Assembly (NCBI GenBank): GCA_002751075.1
Contig: NAOQ01000057.1
Span: 133,067-197,066 of the forward strand
Direction of reading: 5' to 3'
Length of the DNA stretch: 64,000 nt
Source: Ichthyophonus hoferi
Lineage: Eukaryota > Opisthokonta > Ichthyosporea > Ichthyophonida > Ichthyophonidae
Part shown: piece by piece, positions 27,239-41,441 of the stretch
Numbering within the stretch: position 1 is the first letter of the stretch
How the letters are laid out: each line of letters starts with the position of its first letter
Notes under the pieces: model-generated
What the model was told of the DNA's origin: nothing
Database searches by the model: none
The model's input: the letters and a program-made list of their open reading frames with translations, nothing else
Position numbers and translations under genes: made by a program

Positions 27239-30200
27239 TAGTCTCTAGCTACACGCTTCATTGCAGCAAGTCTGTTATATATGATATCATGCAATGCCCC
27301 AATAATAGAGTATATGTTGGCTGGTACAACCTCAATGTCAGACTTTGATCTGACTATACGTATAAATTTATCTATGGATTCATATAGTAGCTAACCAATA
27401 ATGCTTAGTTTCCTATGTGCCTTAAAAACCTCACTTAAATACCTGAAGTTTTTTATTGTTAGCAATAACTCAGTTATTCTGGTAGAGGAGGAGGAGATGC
27501 TTCCCTTTATACCTGCCACTTTTAATGCTATAATCCCTTTCACGGCCCATACAAACCTCTTAATTTAGTTCAGCCTGCTTTTTATAAACCCAGCCAATCA
27601 TAATCAATTTTATATTTGTTATTTACCACTTTGGCCTATCTGTATTATGTCATAGATGTCGTACATTTGTATTGAATCTTTTTTTTTCTTTTTTCTTTTT
27701 TTTTACATATTTAATTATGTACTTTAAACGTTTGTAATAAGTTAATCTAGAATAATAAAACTTAGATGCGTATGTAGCAAACCCTCGTCTTAGTTTTATT
27801 GTCTCAAGCTCAATTGACAGCTGTAATTTAATTGGTCAATCTTATACTTGTCTTTACTTCATGCAATTCCTTGGTGTTTAATTGGTGCTCTAAATTTCAG
27901 AAAAATTCCTACATTTTGAAGTAACCAATGGTGTACCAAATAAATTCAAACTGGTTTGATCCAATGATTTTCAGTGTCCGATCATACCGGGCATGGATGA
28001 CGAAAGTTCGTAACAATCTGCATTTAGGACAAATGTCGTTTTCAGAAGATCTAGAAATTTGGATTATAACCATACCGTATATTAGAAATAGAGCTAGTAT
28101 CAAAGATATTGAGTTCCAGTTGCAAATGGTTCTGATAACCTACAAACCAAAGCTTCTAATAATTCCTGAGCTCATGCTGTTGGTCAAGAGATATAGAAGT
28201 CTTTAATTTCTTACTAGCTGCAGTGTTGTATATCTGATAACTAAAATCTAATTGTGGTTGTAAATAAATGATTACAATATCGTCAATATTAGGAGAAGCG
28301 ACATCAGGGTTGATTAGTTGGTCTTCCAATAAAGTATCTGGATTTTATACTTCAACCACTTTAGAAACTATAGGCATAATATGAATACATAAAAAGATAC
28401 AAAAATACATCGAAATCTGTAATATGACTGTTTCATAACTATTATTAATAAAAATATTTAGATATGGCTGAACAGTAGTATAGGACTTAAGTATTCTTTT
28501 TATTATTGCATGAAGTCTTATATTTATACTTCTTTCACTCAAAAGCTGGTTCTGCATAATTTCAATCACATCATATATAATATCATACCATACCATAAGT
28601 TCTATCGAATCACAAAATGATTAATTCAATTACTATCTGATTGATACCTATATAGTATTTTATTGGTTGTGTATTTTTAGCATAGGGTTCTTTCTATGAA
28701 TTTAATAAATTATCGACCTTTGCAGCAAACTCCAAACCAATAAGGACATTGATCATTCACCAAGATTTTCCCATTAAAATTTAGTAGAAAGGAACGTCTT
28801 TTCTCTAGAGTAATGAACTAAAAAAATGAGTAATAAAAACACAGTGAACGCTTTGATTTTAACACTTTAAAACAAAATGAATATTTTTACTACATGCTTA
28901 CACAATATTGATTTGTGTGCATAATTTGTAGTCCTTGATACAGACCTCAAAATTGATTATATAGTTTCGGTTGAGGTGGCTGGCCTTCAGCAACTTAATA
29001 TAGTTTAGACAATTAAGCTAAGTATCAGACTTTAAACTTATTTCCACTTTGTAAGAGAATGCTTCTATGTACTCTTAGGACCTATTACTATACTCTAATA
29101 CTTAACTACTTAAAGCTAAATTGGTTTTACAATGTCTATTATTATTTACATGCATTTAAATGAAACATCTAATAAAGACTTCAAACGCATCATTATAAAT
29201 GTTTATATATAAATGATATAAGTAATAAAATTTTAACTGTGATTAAAATATGTAATAATAAATATTGCACCGCTAAAGTAATGACCTTTATGCAGATGTC
29301 ATTCCTGCTAATTAAATAGATCCATACTCTTACGTCGTGTGATGTTTCTAACCTACACACATATAATACTTCAAATACACTTAGCATATGCCCATAATAG
29401 CCTATATGATAACAAGAAACTGCTATTAATTAAAGTAAAACTAATAAATACACTGATCTGTAGCCTAAAAGAATAATTGAACTGGCCCGTTTGAATAACT
29501 AGGTTGGGCCAGTAATCAAGATTTTAAAATTTTAAAATAAAGTCTAATCAGTAGAACTTCAGCAATAACGCCATAGGGAAATGAAGTCCATATTTTGATT
29601 AGCCTTATATTCTATTCAATTATTAGGCTCTCTTATAATGCACATTAAAATACATGATATAAATTGAAATATGCATAATATCTTAATTAAAAAACCTCAC
29701 TTCGGCCAGAAATAAATATGAATCCGCCACTAATAACATCAAAAAAGAGCCCTCAAACTATCTTCCATAGGTCAATAGCTATTCACATGTTTAGTTTGAT
29801 TCACAATTACTAAAAGAGAAACCAAACATGCCTTTCATTTCGAAATATATTACGCTCTATATATTTTAAAACATTTCATATTTTTATTATCCAATTGAAA
29901 TCATTTATTTTTAGACTGGTTTGCCAATCAATAAGAGTCATTTATAGTCTGATTTTACATTGGCAATATGAAAAGGGTACATATATATACTTAGTGATTG
30001 GATTATATTCAACTGTAAATCCTATATGAAAGGTTGTCTTGTACTATATCCCAGGCCCCTATTGGTTATTAAATTAATTGCTAAGCTCAAATATATCACA
30101 TCATAATATCTTATTATTATACCATTTGCTATTATACCATTATACTATTATGATAATATACCATTATTCTATTATAATAACATACTATTTTCCTATAAGT

Positions 30201-30775
30201 AATATACCAATATATCATTATACCATTATACACATGCATACTCATTATCATACCATGCGCAATCAAGTGTAATGATTGGGTATCTAGCTATCTAAACAAC
30301 CTTTTAAATCTCTTCTTAATTCATAATTAAGATCAAAAAGGGAACAGAAGGGTATGACATTTAACCAATGTAAATTAATGTTTACCCAAAGAGCTATGAA
30401 TGAGCCTTAAATCACTTTAATTAAATCCATCAACACCACACTATATCCTAATAGTCGCAGTAGGTTGCGGTTCTTGGCTAACATCAGTTTACACCTACAT
30501 CCATAACATCATAGCATCAATAGTCTTAGACATACTTTCAGCTGCTTCCAAGTATCTGGTTTGTGATTTGTAGTTGTAGTCAGAATATTCACTTACAACT
30601 TTATTTTCTGCCCCATGTGCAGGGAGGCTTCCTATATAGTAGCTACAGTATAGTACGCAATGGTAGTAAGTATTGCTTGGTTAATCCCCTATTGTTCTAA
30701 TAAAGCATTTCACACCACCCTTTTTAAATTATCAGCTAAGACTAAATCTTTTACACTTACTCCTAATCTACCCAT
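27239..30775 (-). other. Candidate unrecognised gene, fragmentary or many-exon
   Basis: Minus-strand pieces in order. An ATG at 30775 opens MGRLGVSVKDLVLADNLKRV. An exon-like block at 30631-30506, with acceptor CTATATAG and donor GTAGGT, contains EYSDYNYKSQTRYLEAAES and MSKTIDAMML. A block near 29000 has IKLLKASHLNRNYIINFEV. A last block at about 27560-27239 ends IYNRLAAMKRVARD and a stop. I recognise no family and could not build one continuous model. It may be a lineage-specific gene, or a decayed one, since no single intact model closes. Promoter-like motifs sit upstream at 30829-30950. Confidence 0.33.
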
Positions 30776-30828
30776 GGTGTCCAATCACTATAAGTATGTA
30801 TTGCTTCAGATATGGATAACAACATTAA

Positions 30829-30941
30829 TGACGTCATAGTTTATCTTCAAATCAACAAGGGTTCAGGGTATTCATAGGTGCGTACCATATACACCAAAAC
30901 GTCATAAATAATCAGCCAATAAAATCACGGTATAATCACGT
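30829..30941. promoter_or_regulatory. Promoter-like cluster: CRE, CCAAT, E-box
   Basis: A perfect CRE palindrome TGACGTCA (30829-30836), a CCAATAAAA box (about 30916), and ATCACGTGAT with a CACGTG core (about 30936-30941) within 115 bp. They lie just upstream of the candidate minus-strand start at 30775. The regulatory role is inferred. Confidence 0.35.
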
Positions 30942-31698
30942 GATATCTAAGCCTGTTTTATTGGATTATGATCATGACTATCAATTCTCATTGGCTGCAT
31001 CCTCTACAATCATACAATGGTTATTGTCCCACGTCAAGAAAAAAAACAATAAAGGGTAAGCTACCTACTACTACACTGTATTTGTGTTTACAACATTCTA
31101 TGTTTTAAGATATAATTGTAAGAAAAGAGAAACCAGAGTCCTTTAAAAGGCATATTTCATTTTATATCAGTATACCTTACAATATGCAATTTAATGGGGT
31201 CTAGTAATTTAATAGGATAGAGGGCGAATCAAAATATATGATTCATTTCCCCTTGGCAGTAATGCTAAAGTTCTACTGACAAAACTTTTTTTAAAAAAAC
31301 TAAATCGTAAAGTAGGAAGAATGGAATATTATCGAAAGCTATATAGTAGAAAGTAATAGAGAACAGCGTGATATACAAAAGAAAATTAGATAAATGCAGT
31401 GCTATAGTTATTTCCTCACTGTGCTATGTGATGTACAAAGATATTAGTTTAAGAATAGTGGAGGTGCGTAATAGCCTTGTGCTATATATAGATGTATGTA
31501 TGAATAACATGGTATAGTATAGTATAGTATAATATAGTATCAGAATATACAGCAAGGAAATATGAAAAATATGTTTCGCCTATAATGGGGACTATCTTCT
31601 GTAAATAAAAAATAATTATCATCCTCTATTTAAACTATGTGTACACAACTTATATCACAAAGTTCCTAGGGGACCCAGTGTTAAAATTTAAATTGTAA

Positions 31699-34600
31699 TC
31701 ATCCAATGATATCGGCGTCTTCCCAAGCTAGTCTCATGTAGATGTTTAGGATTTCTATAAAGGCACTTATACCAAGTACTGTGATAAGAAGCCAATAGAG
31801 TCTGAGCGCTGTATGTGTATATGTAGGTAGGTAGGTAGAGAGGGAGGTAGGTATGATCGTACAATAATATGATAGTATGTATATGTATGTACAGATACAT
31901 ATACATGAAGAGAAAAAGTAAAAAAAGAGTCAGAGAAGTTACAACAAACCAAAATCAAAATAAAAAAATAGTAAAGAAGATAAAGTTAGTCTGGTACGGC
32001 GTGATATGATAGTAAAATAAAACAACTTATGTACGTGATATTTATTATACCATATTAAACTATACTACACTATATTATAATGTCATATGATATGACAAGA
32101 CAAACGACCGCACATAATCATCCTTTAAGAGATAGTAAAAAACAAAAAAGGAGAGAGAAAGAAAAAAAGAGGGAGAGAGGGAAAGATAGCTTACAGGATG
32201 TAGCCTGCAATTCAGTAGTAATATAATCTACTATAGTGGAAAAGGTTCTTATCCTCCTATCTACTACGTTCAGTCGTCTACCAATTTGCAGGTACGTCCT
32301 TAAGGCGCTATACAGAGTCTGAGAACTATCGTCGGATCTATCCCTGGGTTGGGAGAGGGGAGAGGGAGGAAGGAAAAGGGAGAGGAAGAAAGAAAGAGAG
32401 TAAGATGATAGTACAGTTTAACTAAAGTATACTGCTGCTCTATGTTAGGACGAGTAGAACTCCTTAGCGAGGGAAAGGGAATAAGGAGATGATATAACTC
32501 AATATAATATAATATAATTCATGATTATATTATTAAATATACATATGTATGTGCGAGAGTGATAGAAAAGGACGTTGCTAATTGTATATCTTAGTGGGTC
32601 AGTCACCAAGAAATAAATATCAAAATATCAAAACTTAGTAAACAATAATTAAAATAATTACAAGCAGTTCTAGTACTTTAATACGGAGAATGAAATCAAC
32701 CAATCAAAGCATCAATAATCATAAATATCATCAATATAATCAATTAAAATGTCGACCATTATAGCGAATCCTTATTATTCGTAGATACAATTAATCAACC
32801 AGTCAAAATATTTATAATGGAATGAGCAGAACACGTAACACCTTTCCCCCTGAGAGCCATATTACAAACAACATACAATTGCAATAACCACACAGCACAC
32901 ATGGGAACTACCAAGGACTTACCATAAGAAGTCAGGCAGATTCAACAAGGAAGGCGATAGATTGACAGAGATAAGGGTGTATAATTCGCCAATCACTTTG
33001 TTGGTTTCTTTCCTAAATGTGGATGGGAGGGTGGATGAGATTATATGATTGGTGGGTGGAAGAGAAAAGAGATACAAAAGGGTAAGAGAGTAGGTAGCTG
33101 GTATATTTAGGGCATATATATTAGTTAAGTTTAAATATTAGTAAGACTGCCATTAGGTTAAACTTGTCAATAGAAGTGGCTAATATTAAATGACATTTAA
33201 ACGACATAATACTTATAATACTTAGAGGTGATTGAGGAGGATAAATAATAGGAAAGAGAAATAAATAAGTAAATGACTACGATTGGTGAAATATAAAAAG
33301 AATTCATGATAACCGAATGATAGAATAAAGAAAGAGAAGGAGGGGAGGGGTAGGATAGGATGGTGTGTACCATACTACCATATATGGACAAGATGTGTAT
33401 AACAGATATAACTATTATAATCTCCTATCATACATTAAAATACGCCAACCAATAACAATAAAGGAAATGAGTGATGGGTTATAGGTTGATATAATACATG
33501 GTGGTAGAAATAACGTGATTACTGTCCAATGAGATACATCCACTACATTATATTTTATGAATCACGGCCAGAGCCAATTATAATAAAGAATCACAGAAAT
33601 TTTTGCCAGTCCGTAGGCTCAACAATATAAACAATACTAAAAGCCCCGTCTCAACCACACTGTGGTTAATTTATACCGTTTTAAACACATGTGATTCAGT
33701 GAGACTACATTCGGATTAAACTGCGTACTTAATATAATATGGTATGCAGGAATTAATCTCAATGCAAATCATTGCTATGTAGATTTTGTTCATAGATGTT
33801 TTCGCGATTATTATACATATTAGCTAAATGATACTTAATAGCAGATAATAGCAAATAATAAATAAGTGGAAGTAAATAGGCCAATTATCATAAGGAATCA
33901 CATAGTTTTAAAAATAAATACACCATTCATACACACCTGTCAAGATTGAATGAACCAGTAGCAGCCAAAACCTGAGCCACTTGGTTATACCTATCCACAG
34001 TTTGCAGTACCATATCCTCTTGTACTCCTAATTTGGTGCTCTGGGCCACCGCCAATGAGATAGCTAGACGCACATTATCTCGCTATATATGGATATTCAT
34101 GCTCTTTTAGTATATCTACCATACCATATACTATATTTATCATATCATATTATATCATCTATATTACATACAATCTTACCATAGCACATACTGTATTATA
34201 TCATATCTTATATAAACCATACTATGCCATCCTATATCTTACCATATCCTACCATATCCTATACCACACCCACCTTGATGGACTCCAGTGTTATAATATC
34301 ATTTCTAATATTAGGTCTAACTGAGGGATCTACTATAACCTCAAAGCTATCTATATCTATATCATTGGATGCCAGCGGACCAATCTCATACTCTTGAAGC
34401 TCCTCTAAGAGCTGTGATTGGTAGATCGTAAGATTAATGGAATAAGAACCAATAGGGAAGGACCAAGGGAGGGAAATGAAGAAGGTTAAATAGTATATAG
34501 AGTTATATTATAAATGTTCTATTATGGTATATCATGTTATAATATATAATATAATATCATATCACAAAATAATAGCATTTCCTATTATATCATATCCTAT

Positions 34601-37600
34601 CCTATCACACAATACGAGAATATCGAGTGAGAAATAAATCAAAAAAAAAAAAATATAAACAAAGTAGCAATGAGAACGATTTGATAAAAGTGAAAAGAAG
34701 TGCGTAAACATTCGAGATAGGGTAGGGTATAATGAAATAAAATATGTTACAATATGATATAAAATGATATAATCTGGTATGGTACGCAATGATATGCTAT
34801 GTGTTATAGTGTCCTATATTGTGCTATTGTATATTATGGGATGATACAGTAAACCATGCCATGTTTTGTTATATTAATTCAACAACAACAACAACAACTA
34901 TTATTATTGCTGTTAGTATTGGTACTATTATTATCATTATTATTATTACTGTTATGACTATTATTACTATTATTGTTATCATTATTATTAGCATCAGTAT
35001 TATTATTACTATCACTGTTGCTACTATTACTACTACTATTATTAATAATATTCCTATTACTATTATTACTATTATTATTATTATTACCATTATTGTCATA
35101 ATTACACCATAATCAATTAAATCACATGTAATTTGTACCAACCTATATCATCACAATATACCTTATATACTCCCATCTACCAATCACAACTAACACATAT
35201 ACTCAACACTAGCCAATGACAATAAGATTTAAATTCCGATTCTTCCTCGGTAATAATGGATTATATTATTAAAATTTCTTAGCCAGTGATAAACGCATAC
35301 CTTTTTCTGCATATCGTCAGACAAACCCCAACATACAACTACACCGTAGTCAAAATAATATATCTCTTTGGGTAAGGTCTGTACATAACCTGTGTCTGAT
35401 AGGTGATAGGTCGTTTAATAGCTGTTTTAATTAATAATTAAGTAGTCTTTCCTATAGGATAAACCCAATACATAACATTATTATATGCAGACTATCATGA
35501 ACTATTATAGTACAATAAAGAGTGATATATATATATACAGTCAACAAAGTATGGGTGTGGCCTATATGTGATTGGTGGCTATTATTATCGGTATGCCATA
35601 ATCAAAGTCGCATACCTTATGAGGACAGACTTTCATGTATTTGGTATATATACAGGCCTATTAAAATAAATATTTAAACAGGAGCTACATATCCCTTCAT
35701 TTATGCTTATGGTTGTAGTTTGGTTTATAATTATATAAAATACTATAAATCAATCAACACTAGGAACCTCTATGAAGAGGGGTGATATATCATGCAAATT
35801 CATGACGTTATACCATTAGACTTGGCCAATCGTATACCCCAACTGTCATCCACTGATGATGGATATTCCAACCAATCCCTGTATCGATTCCACCAGTAAT
35901 AATGTGAGATAATCGGGTTTTTAGAAACAAAAGAAAAAAACATATATATATAAAGAGAAACAAGCATATGATTATACAGGAACCATATATAGCTATATAT
36001 TAATTGAGCTAGTATATATATTCTGACGTAACTACTATCTTACATCAACTTCTAGCACACGATTATAAGTGGATGGCATCTTTTAATCATGTACATACAC
36101 ACACGTAGTAGCAAGCTTTTAACACACGCATATGAGTGGATAAAAATAAAACATTTCAACCATATATATAGACATATACATACATATCCTCCCCAACAGT
36201 CCCATATCTTGACTCACTATCCTGGATAGAGTGATTTAATGTAGTATAGGATTCTAACGACCTTTCGTCTATACTGGTGTCAATGGCCAATAGGCTGTTA
36301 GGGACATGAAGGGTCTCATTGTTGTTGTTATGTGTGTAGGTATAGGTGTGGGTCTGTGTGTAGGTACATCTAGGTAGGAGAGGGGCAAGAGAGGAGGTGA
36401 GGAGGGGAGAAGGGGGAATAATATAGGAAAATTAATGTATAGCGAGAGAGGGTGCGTGGTGATAAAGAGATAATTCTATAAACTATATATATATATACGA
36501 TGTGTGGCTTTGAAAATAAACACATTTCCACTGGTATACCTTCAAAACACAAGACATAATTGGGTATTAACAACATCATCTTATATTCGACACTATCATA
36601 GCCACCCCTCTATATATAATATATTATATCATAGCCTATATAACCTATCGTAACCTACTATATCATACTCTATACAATCAATTACAACCTACTATATCAA
36701 GTCTCATATAACCTATAATATCTTACTATATGATACCCTATGCAACCGACTATATCCTGTTATATCTCGTTCTATCATACACGATCATACTCAATATCAC
36801 CTACGCTAGCCTACCCTACCCTATTATATCATATCCTATCCTATTCTATCCCACCATATTTTGCCCTATCCTACCCTATCCCATTATATCCCACCTTATT
36901 CTACCCTATCTTACAATATCTTACCCTATCCTACCCTATACCTTTCTTCTGCAGCCTGTTCCTGGGCCTTCATCCGTGATTTCTCGTCGTCAAATATTTG
37001 AATACATATAGCATCAGGGTGCATTACAACCTGTTTTTTATGGTTAAATTTTAATACACATTTAAAATTTTAATATGTACATCTATAGTTATATTACAAT
37101 ATAGATATTTCATATTCCAATTCATGTATATATTTAAGTTTTGATAAAAATTTAAATTTTAATATTTACACTTATTCCAAGAAACTACAAAAGGGTTACT
37201 AACATAAGTAAAAATATAGAATACATAGTCTTGGAGTATATAGGTCAGTGGTTTAAGTATTTTAAATAAACAAAAGGTAGGTACCCATACATATATGTGT
37301 ATACAAGTAGTTAATATCAATAAAGCCTAGTCAGCGTATAAACTCCCTATCTCCCATACCGATATTCCTCCAGTCATATTTCCCTTATCAAGATACCTAC
37401 CTATCAACATGAATATTTGAAGACATAAATAAAGACCTACCCGACCCTTTTTCTTGCCATATCGTTTTCTTAAATGTCGGTAGAGAGCCCGTCGGTCATA
37501 GGCTCTAATAAGAGGAAGGTAAAATAAGGTATAATATAATCAAATGAGAGAGTATAATGCAATAATATGAGCTAAGGGTTGTTATAGGCCATGATAAGTC

Positions 37601-38891
37601 AGGGTTGGATAACATAGGATAAACTAATATGAATTGATTAGTTGATATAATATAATATAATATAATATAATATAATATAATATAATCCGGGGTAACCTAA
37701 GAAATAGTAAGATAGTATCCAATAGAGAAAGATAAGATAAAGTAAAATATTAAGGAAAATAACAGGGAAAAAAAAAAAGAGTATATGTGTATATATTTAT
37801 ATAATAAATATTTAAATATACTAGAAATATTAAAAAAGAATAAAATGAAAATGAAAATAAAAGCTGTAAACTATAATACTAATAATAAATTACAATAGAA
37901 ATATTAGCAAGACTAAAAACTAAATAAAAGAAAGATAAAATAAAAAATGGCAAGGAGACAAACGAATTGGATAAATTGGGTTATATATATCTTACACAGA
38001 TATCAGACCACTTACAACTACAAATAAAAACACTACCAACCACCTCACAGCTAAATATCTCTTTAATCTAAATATCATTGCATTATAATAACAGAAATAT
38101 CATCTTATAACGCCTATCGTTGTTGGTTTCCATTAAATCACCTCTCCTAACAATCCTTACCCCACCCTCCCCCACTACCCACACAAATGGAAACACGTAC
38201 TCAGCTGTGCAGTACCCAATTACTAAACCTGATATAACTTGTTGGGAGGTTTGAGGTGTGCCTTGAGGCTGAATTGCTACAAACCGCCCCGACTCGGCTG
38301 CAATGTTTTTCTTTCTTACGGGCTGAGAAAGAATAGGATGTAAAAAGAGTTATGATAGGGTACGATGGGATGTTAGAAAGGATATATGTGTAGTGATCTA
38401 GGGATATGCAGATAGAAATAGAGATATAAAAATAACTAAGAGACAACAGGATGTTAGAAAGGATAAGACAGGTTATGATCGGGTCATGTAAGAGATAATG
38501 GAAGGATATAAATGGATTGACAGAGGGATGGGTAGATAAAGGTAGAGATAGATTTATATACATGTATATGTATAGATACAAATAAACATACACACACATA
38601 CATTTACATAAATACACACATATATACGCACACACACAACAACACACATATACATACAGCTACATATTTATATAGAAAGATATATACATACATGTATACA
38701 CATGCACATATACAGAGACCAGACCCATTCCCATACATAAACACATATACACGTCAACATTATAGTATATACAGGGGATGCTTTACCCAGCATCCTACTT
38801 GCGGACCAGCTGACGCTGCTACTGATGGTATGGTAGTTTGACTAATTGTCGGTGACACATTATCACTAAGCACCCGAGGGTTTTTATTCAT
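31699..38891 (-). CDS. RMD1/RMND1-family (DUF155) membrane protein
   Basis: Twelve exons, minus strand: 38891-38787 (donor at 38799 also possible), 38322-38201, 37504-37441, 37030-36942, 36369-36184, 35878-35838, 35395-35301, 34411-34274, 34082-33937, 33012-32923, 32343-32195, 31808-31699; 444 residues (440 with the other donor). Seen, in family order: VIGYCTAEAYD (near 70), EIYYFDYGVVVCWGL (near 210), NVRLAISLAVAQSTKLGVQED (near 283), VIGELYTLISVNLSPSLL (near 335), and a C-terminal membrane helix YWLLITVLGISAFIEIL (about 412-428). These are the signature blocks of yeast RMD1/RMD8 and human RMND1. RMND1 is mitochondrial and supports mitochondrial translation. A clear mitochondrial presequence is not evident in this N terminus. 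Odd: residues about 127-200 form a polar insert between two conserved blocks. Ortholog versus paralog of RMND1 is unsettled. Confidence 0.87.
33640..33862. repeat. Dispersed repeat, copy B
   Basis: Second copy of the family seen at 14735-14985 and 53270-53510, here inside intron 9 of the RMD1-family gene. It has the clearest hairpin core: CCCGTCTCAACCACACTGTGG, then GTGAGAC 40 nt on. It shares the AATAGCAGATAATAGC tail with copy A. Confidence 0.75.
34871..35105. repeat. (ATT/ATC)n trinucleotide repeat
   Basis: Degenerate ATT/ACT/ATC repeats within an intron of the RMD1-family gene. Both strands are open through it only because the repeat lacks stop triplets. Confidence 0.9.
36594..36945. repeat. 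Pyrimidine-rich CTATCC/CTACC repeat
   Basis: Degenerate pentamer to decamer repeats of CTATC and CTACC types in intron 4 of the RMD1-family gene, running up to the exon end at 36942. Similar DNA occurs at 34140-34260, 60540-60870 and 62985-63090. Confidence 0.85.
37645..37686. repeat. (TATAA)n microsatellite
   Basis: About eight uninterrupted TATAA units in an intron of the RMD1-family gene. Confidence 0.9.
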
Positions 38892-41441
38892 GTTTGCAAA
38901 TTAAAAATGTTGTAAGGTAAATAATTGTATTAATTATAAAAATAAGTAAAGATAGAATGAAATAAACCAGATAGACATGATAGTAGAGGGTTTATAATAA
39001 TATTTATGTTTGTTTATTCATTAGTTCAAACTACCTAAACATAGAATATATGATAAAATGTCACATAATCAATTGCAATAAGGCTTTATTGCAAGTATCA
39101 GAAGATAAACATTTGGATCGATGTTGAAACCCATAGCTGAGCCGCGGACCAATCGGTATAAATACCTTAATTAGATCAATACAATACAATCATGCATTAT
39201 CTCAGATATTGCTGCTGCATCTTGCAATGGCAAATGATGGTGTAGAAATGCATATTAAGATGTGTTACTACTACATTCCTGCATCAGATATGGGTAAATA
39301 TTTTTTATAATGTTTCTGTGATCGAATGCCAGCCAGAAATTGTTCATTAATCTTTTAACTTATAATAATTACATTATTTTAAATTATTGCATTTAATGTT
39401 TTCTTAATGACAAAGCCCAATCGCATAAAGCTAGCCGAGTATATAATTATATTTTGCAGTTTACAAATTAGTGTAGAATACAATAGATTACTTCTTGGAA
39501 CTAAAACGAGTCCAACATTAATAAGAAAATTTACTTTTTACAAATACGTATTAGTATTAATTACATCAACTAGTCTAATACGTAAACCAAGTTATTAATA
39601 AATTCTTTTATAAATATATCTCAAATTCTATTACAGGCAATGCATTCAAATCGGCTAATCTACTGGCAAGATATTGATCTGGTCTCTATGGAGTAAACTT
39701 TATTTCATATGATTCACTTTTTCTTATTTATCTAAACTATCATAACAATATGACTGGTAAAATAAATGACATGGGTTTCTTGAACAATAAAAAAATATAT
39801 TCCAGGGAAATGGAAAGAAGGTCTCTATTAGTGTTGGAATAATATATACAATGTATTATTTCATATTTATCATAGAGTATCAGAAAAAGGAGTATTTAAT
39901 TAATTTAGATATTTATTTATACGGCTATATTAATTTAGTATTGTTAACAGTTACTATATATATATATATATTGCACATGTAATCTGAAAAAAAGAGCTAA
40001 CTATTTAAACTTACAAACTAGAGAATACCTCAGATTGGTGCTAATCACCAATTCAAGATGATCGATCAAGATTGAGCCATTCAATGGGAGCGATGCTGTA
40101 CCTTTATAACAAGCCATTTCGAACTCATTGATTAGGCATCCAGCTTGGGATAAGTCCATCAGCTTTTACCAATGTCTCTCCAATTGTTCAATCATTAGGG
40201 GGAGTCACAGTCGTTCTTATTTACGTTGAGGCAACTTGGTGTTCTGCCCTCGACACAGTCCACAAAAAATAGCTACATGGCTCTCTATCCCCTATTAACA
40301 ACTCCTCTACTGGATCACTTGGGGATCTCATTGGGACATCAGCCAACAACTGAGTTCCAGCTAACTGTACACTTCTAGTTTTAACAACCCTCTGGGCCCA
40401 CCACGTTACTTCTGCTGACTGGCTTAGTAATTAAAATGTCTGGGCATATTTGTAGTCCATGTGTGCTAAAGGGTACGTTAAAATACCCTCGAGTACGGTA
40501 TTTCCTCACTTATAAATGGATATAAGCCATAGGGAACAAACCAGTCTCTACTACTGGCAATAAGTCACTCCTGTCTGTAAAAAACATACTCAATTGCTTA
40601 ATTAGTTTAATAAATTACCAGTTCAAATCAACTCTTAATCAAACCCACTGCCTCCATCTGTGTACTTTTAGAAAAACATTAACTTTCTTTCCAAGGCTTC
40701 ATTCATTAGTGGTCTTGGGCATTCTGTATTATATTTACTTTCCAAATATATATCAATTGAAATTACCTATTCACATTATTTATCTCTTCTACTATTGATA
40801 AAATTACCAACTGTTTATCTCATCTTCTATTTCTTTTTCTTTTTTTCTAGTATCTCACTAAAGGTATTGTATCACATACTCCTACAAAGTCAAATATATG
40901 GACTCAAAAAAAAAAAAAACAAGTAATTTATTTATGGATATCTTGAATGTGACCTTCCAAGGCCAGTTTTGTAGGTCTATTCCGAGCCCCTGGGTTCCTA
41001 TCAACTGAAGCCATCTGTCTACAAACTAAATATTGCTTAGACCTAAAGAGGTCACTAACTTACGCTCTAATAAAACAATTAGTATGATACTTCACACTAA
41101 AAAAATAAAAATAACTCGGTATAAATAAATAGAGGGCTAAATGTCGCACCAAAATATTCGTATATAAATGAACGCAATTTCAGTGAAGTTCATAGAGCTG
41201 TAATGGGCCCCACCCAAAACGAAAGACTACGGAGCAATAATCCTTATGGTAAAATCTTTCAGAAACACGCTTTGCATTAGACTTACAGATTCTTCTAGAA
41301 TCACCAGCTTTCGCAGGTTTTCCTAAAATATCTCCTAGCTCTGCAGTGAAATGTGCAGTAGGTAATATAAAGAGAAGCTATACTATAGGTAAGGACGGAT
41401 AAATATATACAAATAAAAAAAATAAAAACAATGTAGTCAGA
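38892..41441. other. Gene-poor stretch between the RMD1-family and GPS2-like genes
   Basis: 2.5 kb. The ends are very AT-rich. A less AT-rich island at about 40060-40450 carries minus-strand coding-like frames, listed separately. Nothing else recognisable. Confidence 0.45.
40010..40435 (-). other. Coding-like island, unrecognised
   Basis: One minus-strand frame (about 40425-40225) reads SAEVTWWAQRVVKTRSVQL, then DPVEELLIGDREPCSYFLW, after a branch-like TACTAAG and a CCAG acceptor. A second frame (about 40160-40010) reads MDLSQAGCLINEFEMACY, then GSILIDHLELVISTNLRYSL. Composition differs from the flanks. I know no family; it could be an unannotated two-exon gene or a decayed one. Confidence 0.33.

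Larger units (their letters stand above)
26830..31698. other. Gene-poor stretch with an unresolved minus-strand gene
   Basis: 4.9 kb between NOL10 and the RMD1-family gene. The left part is very AT-rich. Several minus-strand segments look coding (27240-27560, 28910-29010, 30506-30631, 30712-30775) and are listed separately. A plus-strand frame at 27928-28206 has coding-like content too, but no recognisable family. Confidence 0.4.

Noticed and set aside
34819-35141. Long open frames on both strands (97 and 90 codons)
   Set aside because: They follow from an ATT/ATC triplet repeat that lacks stops; Ile/Thr-only peptides, inside an intron.
36730-37011. Plus-strand frames of 79-93 codons rich in Tyr, Pro, Ile
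   Set aside because: Translation of the CTATCC pyrimidine repeat; antisense to a real exon at 36942-37030.
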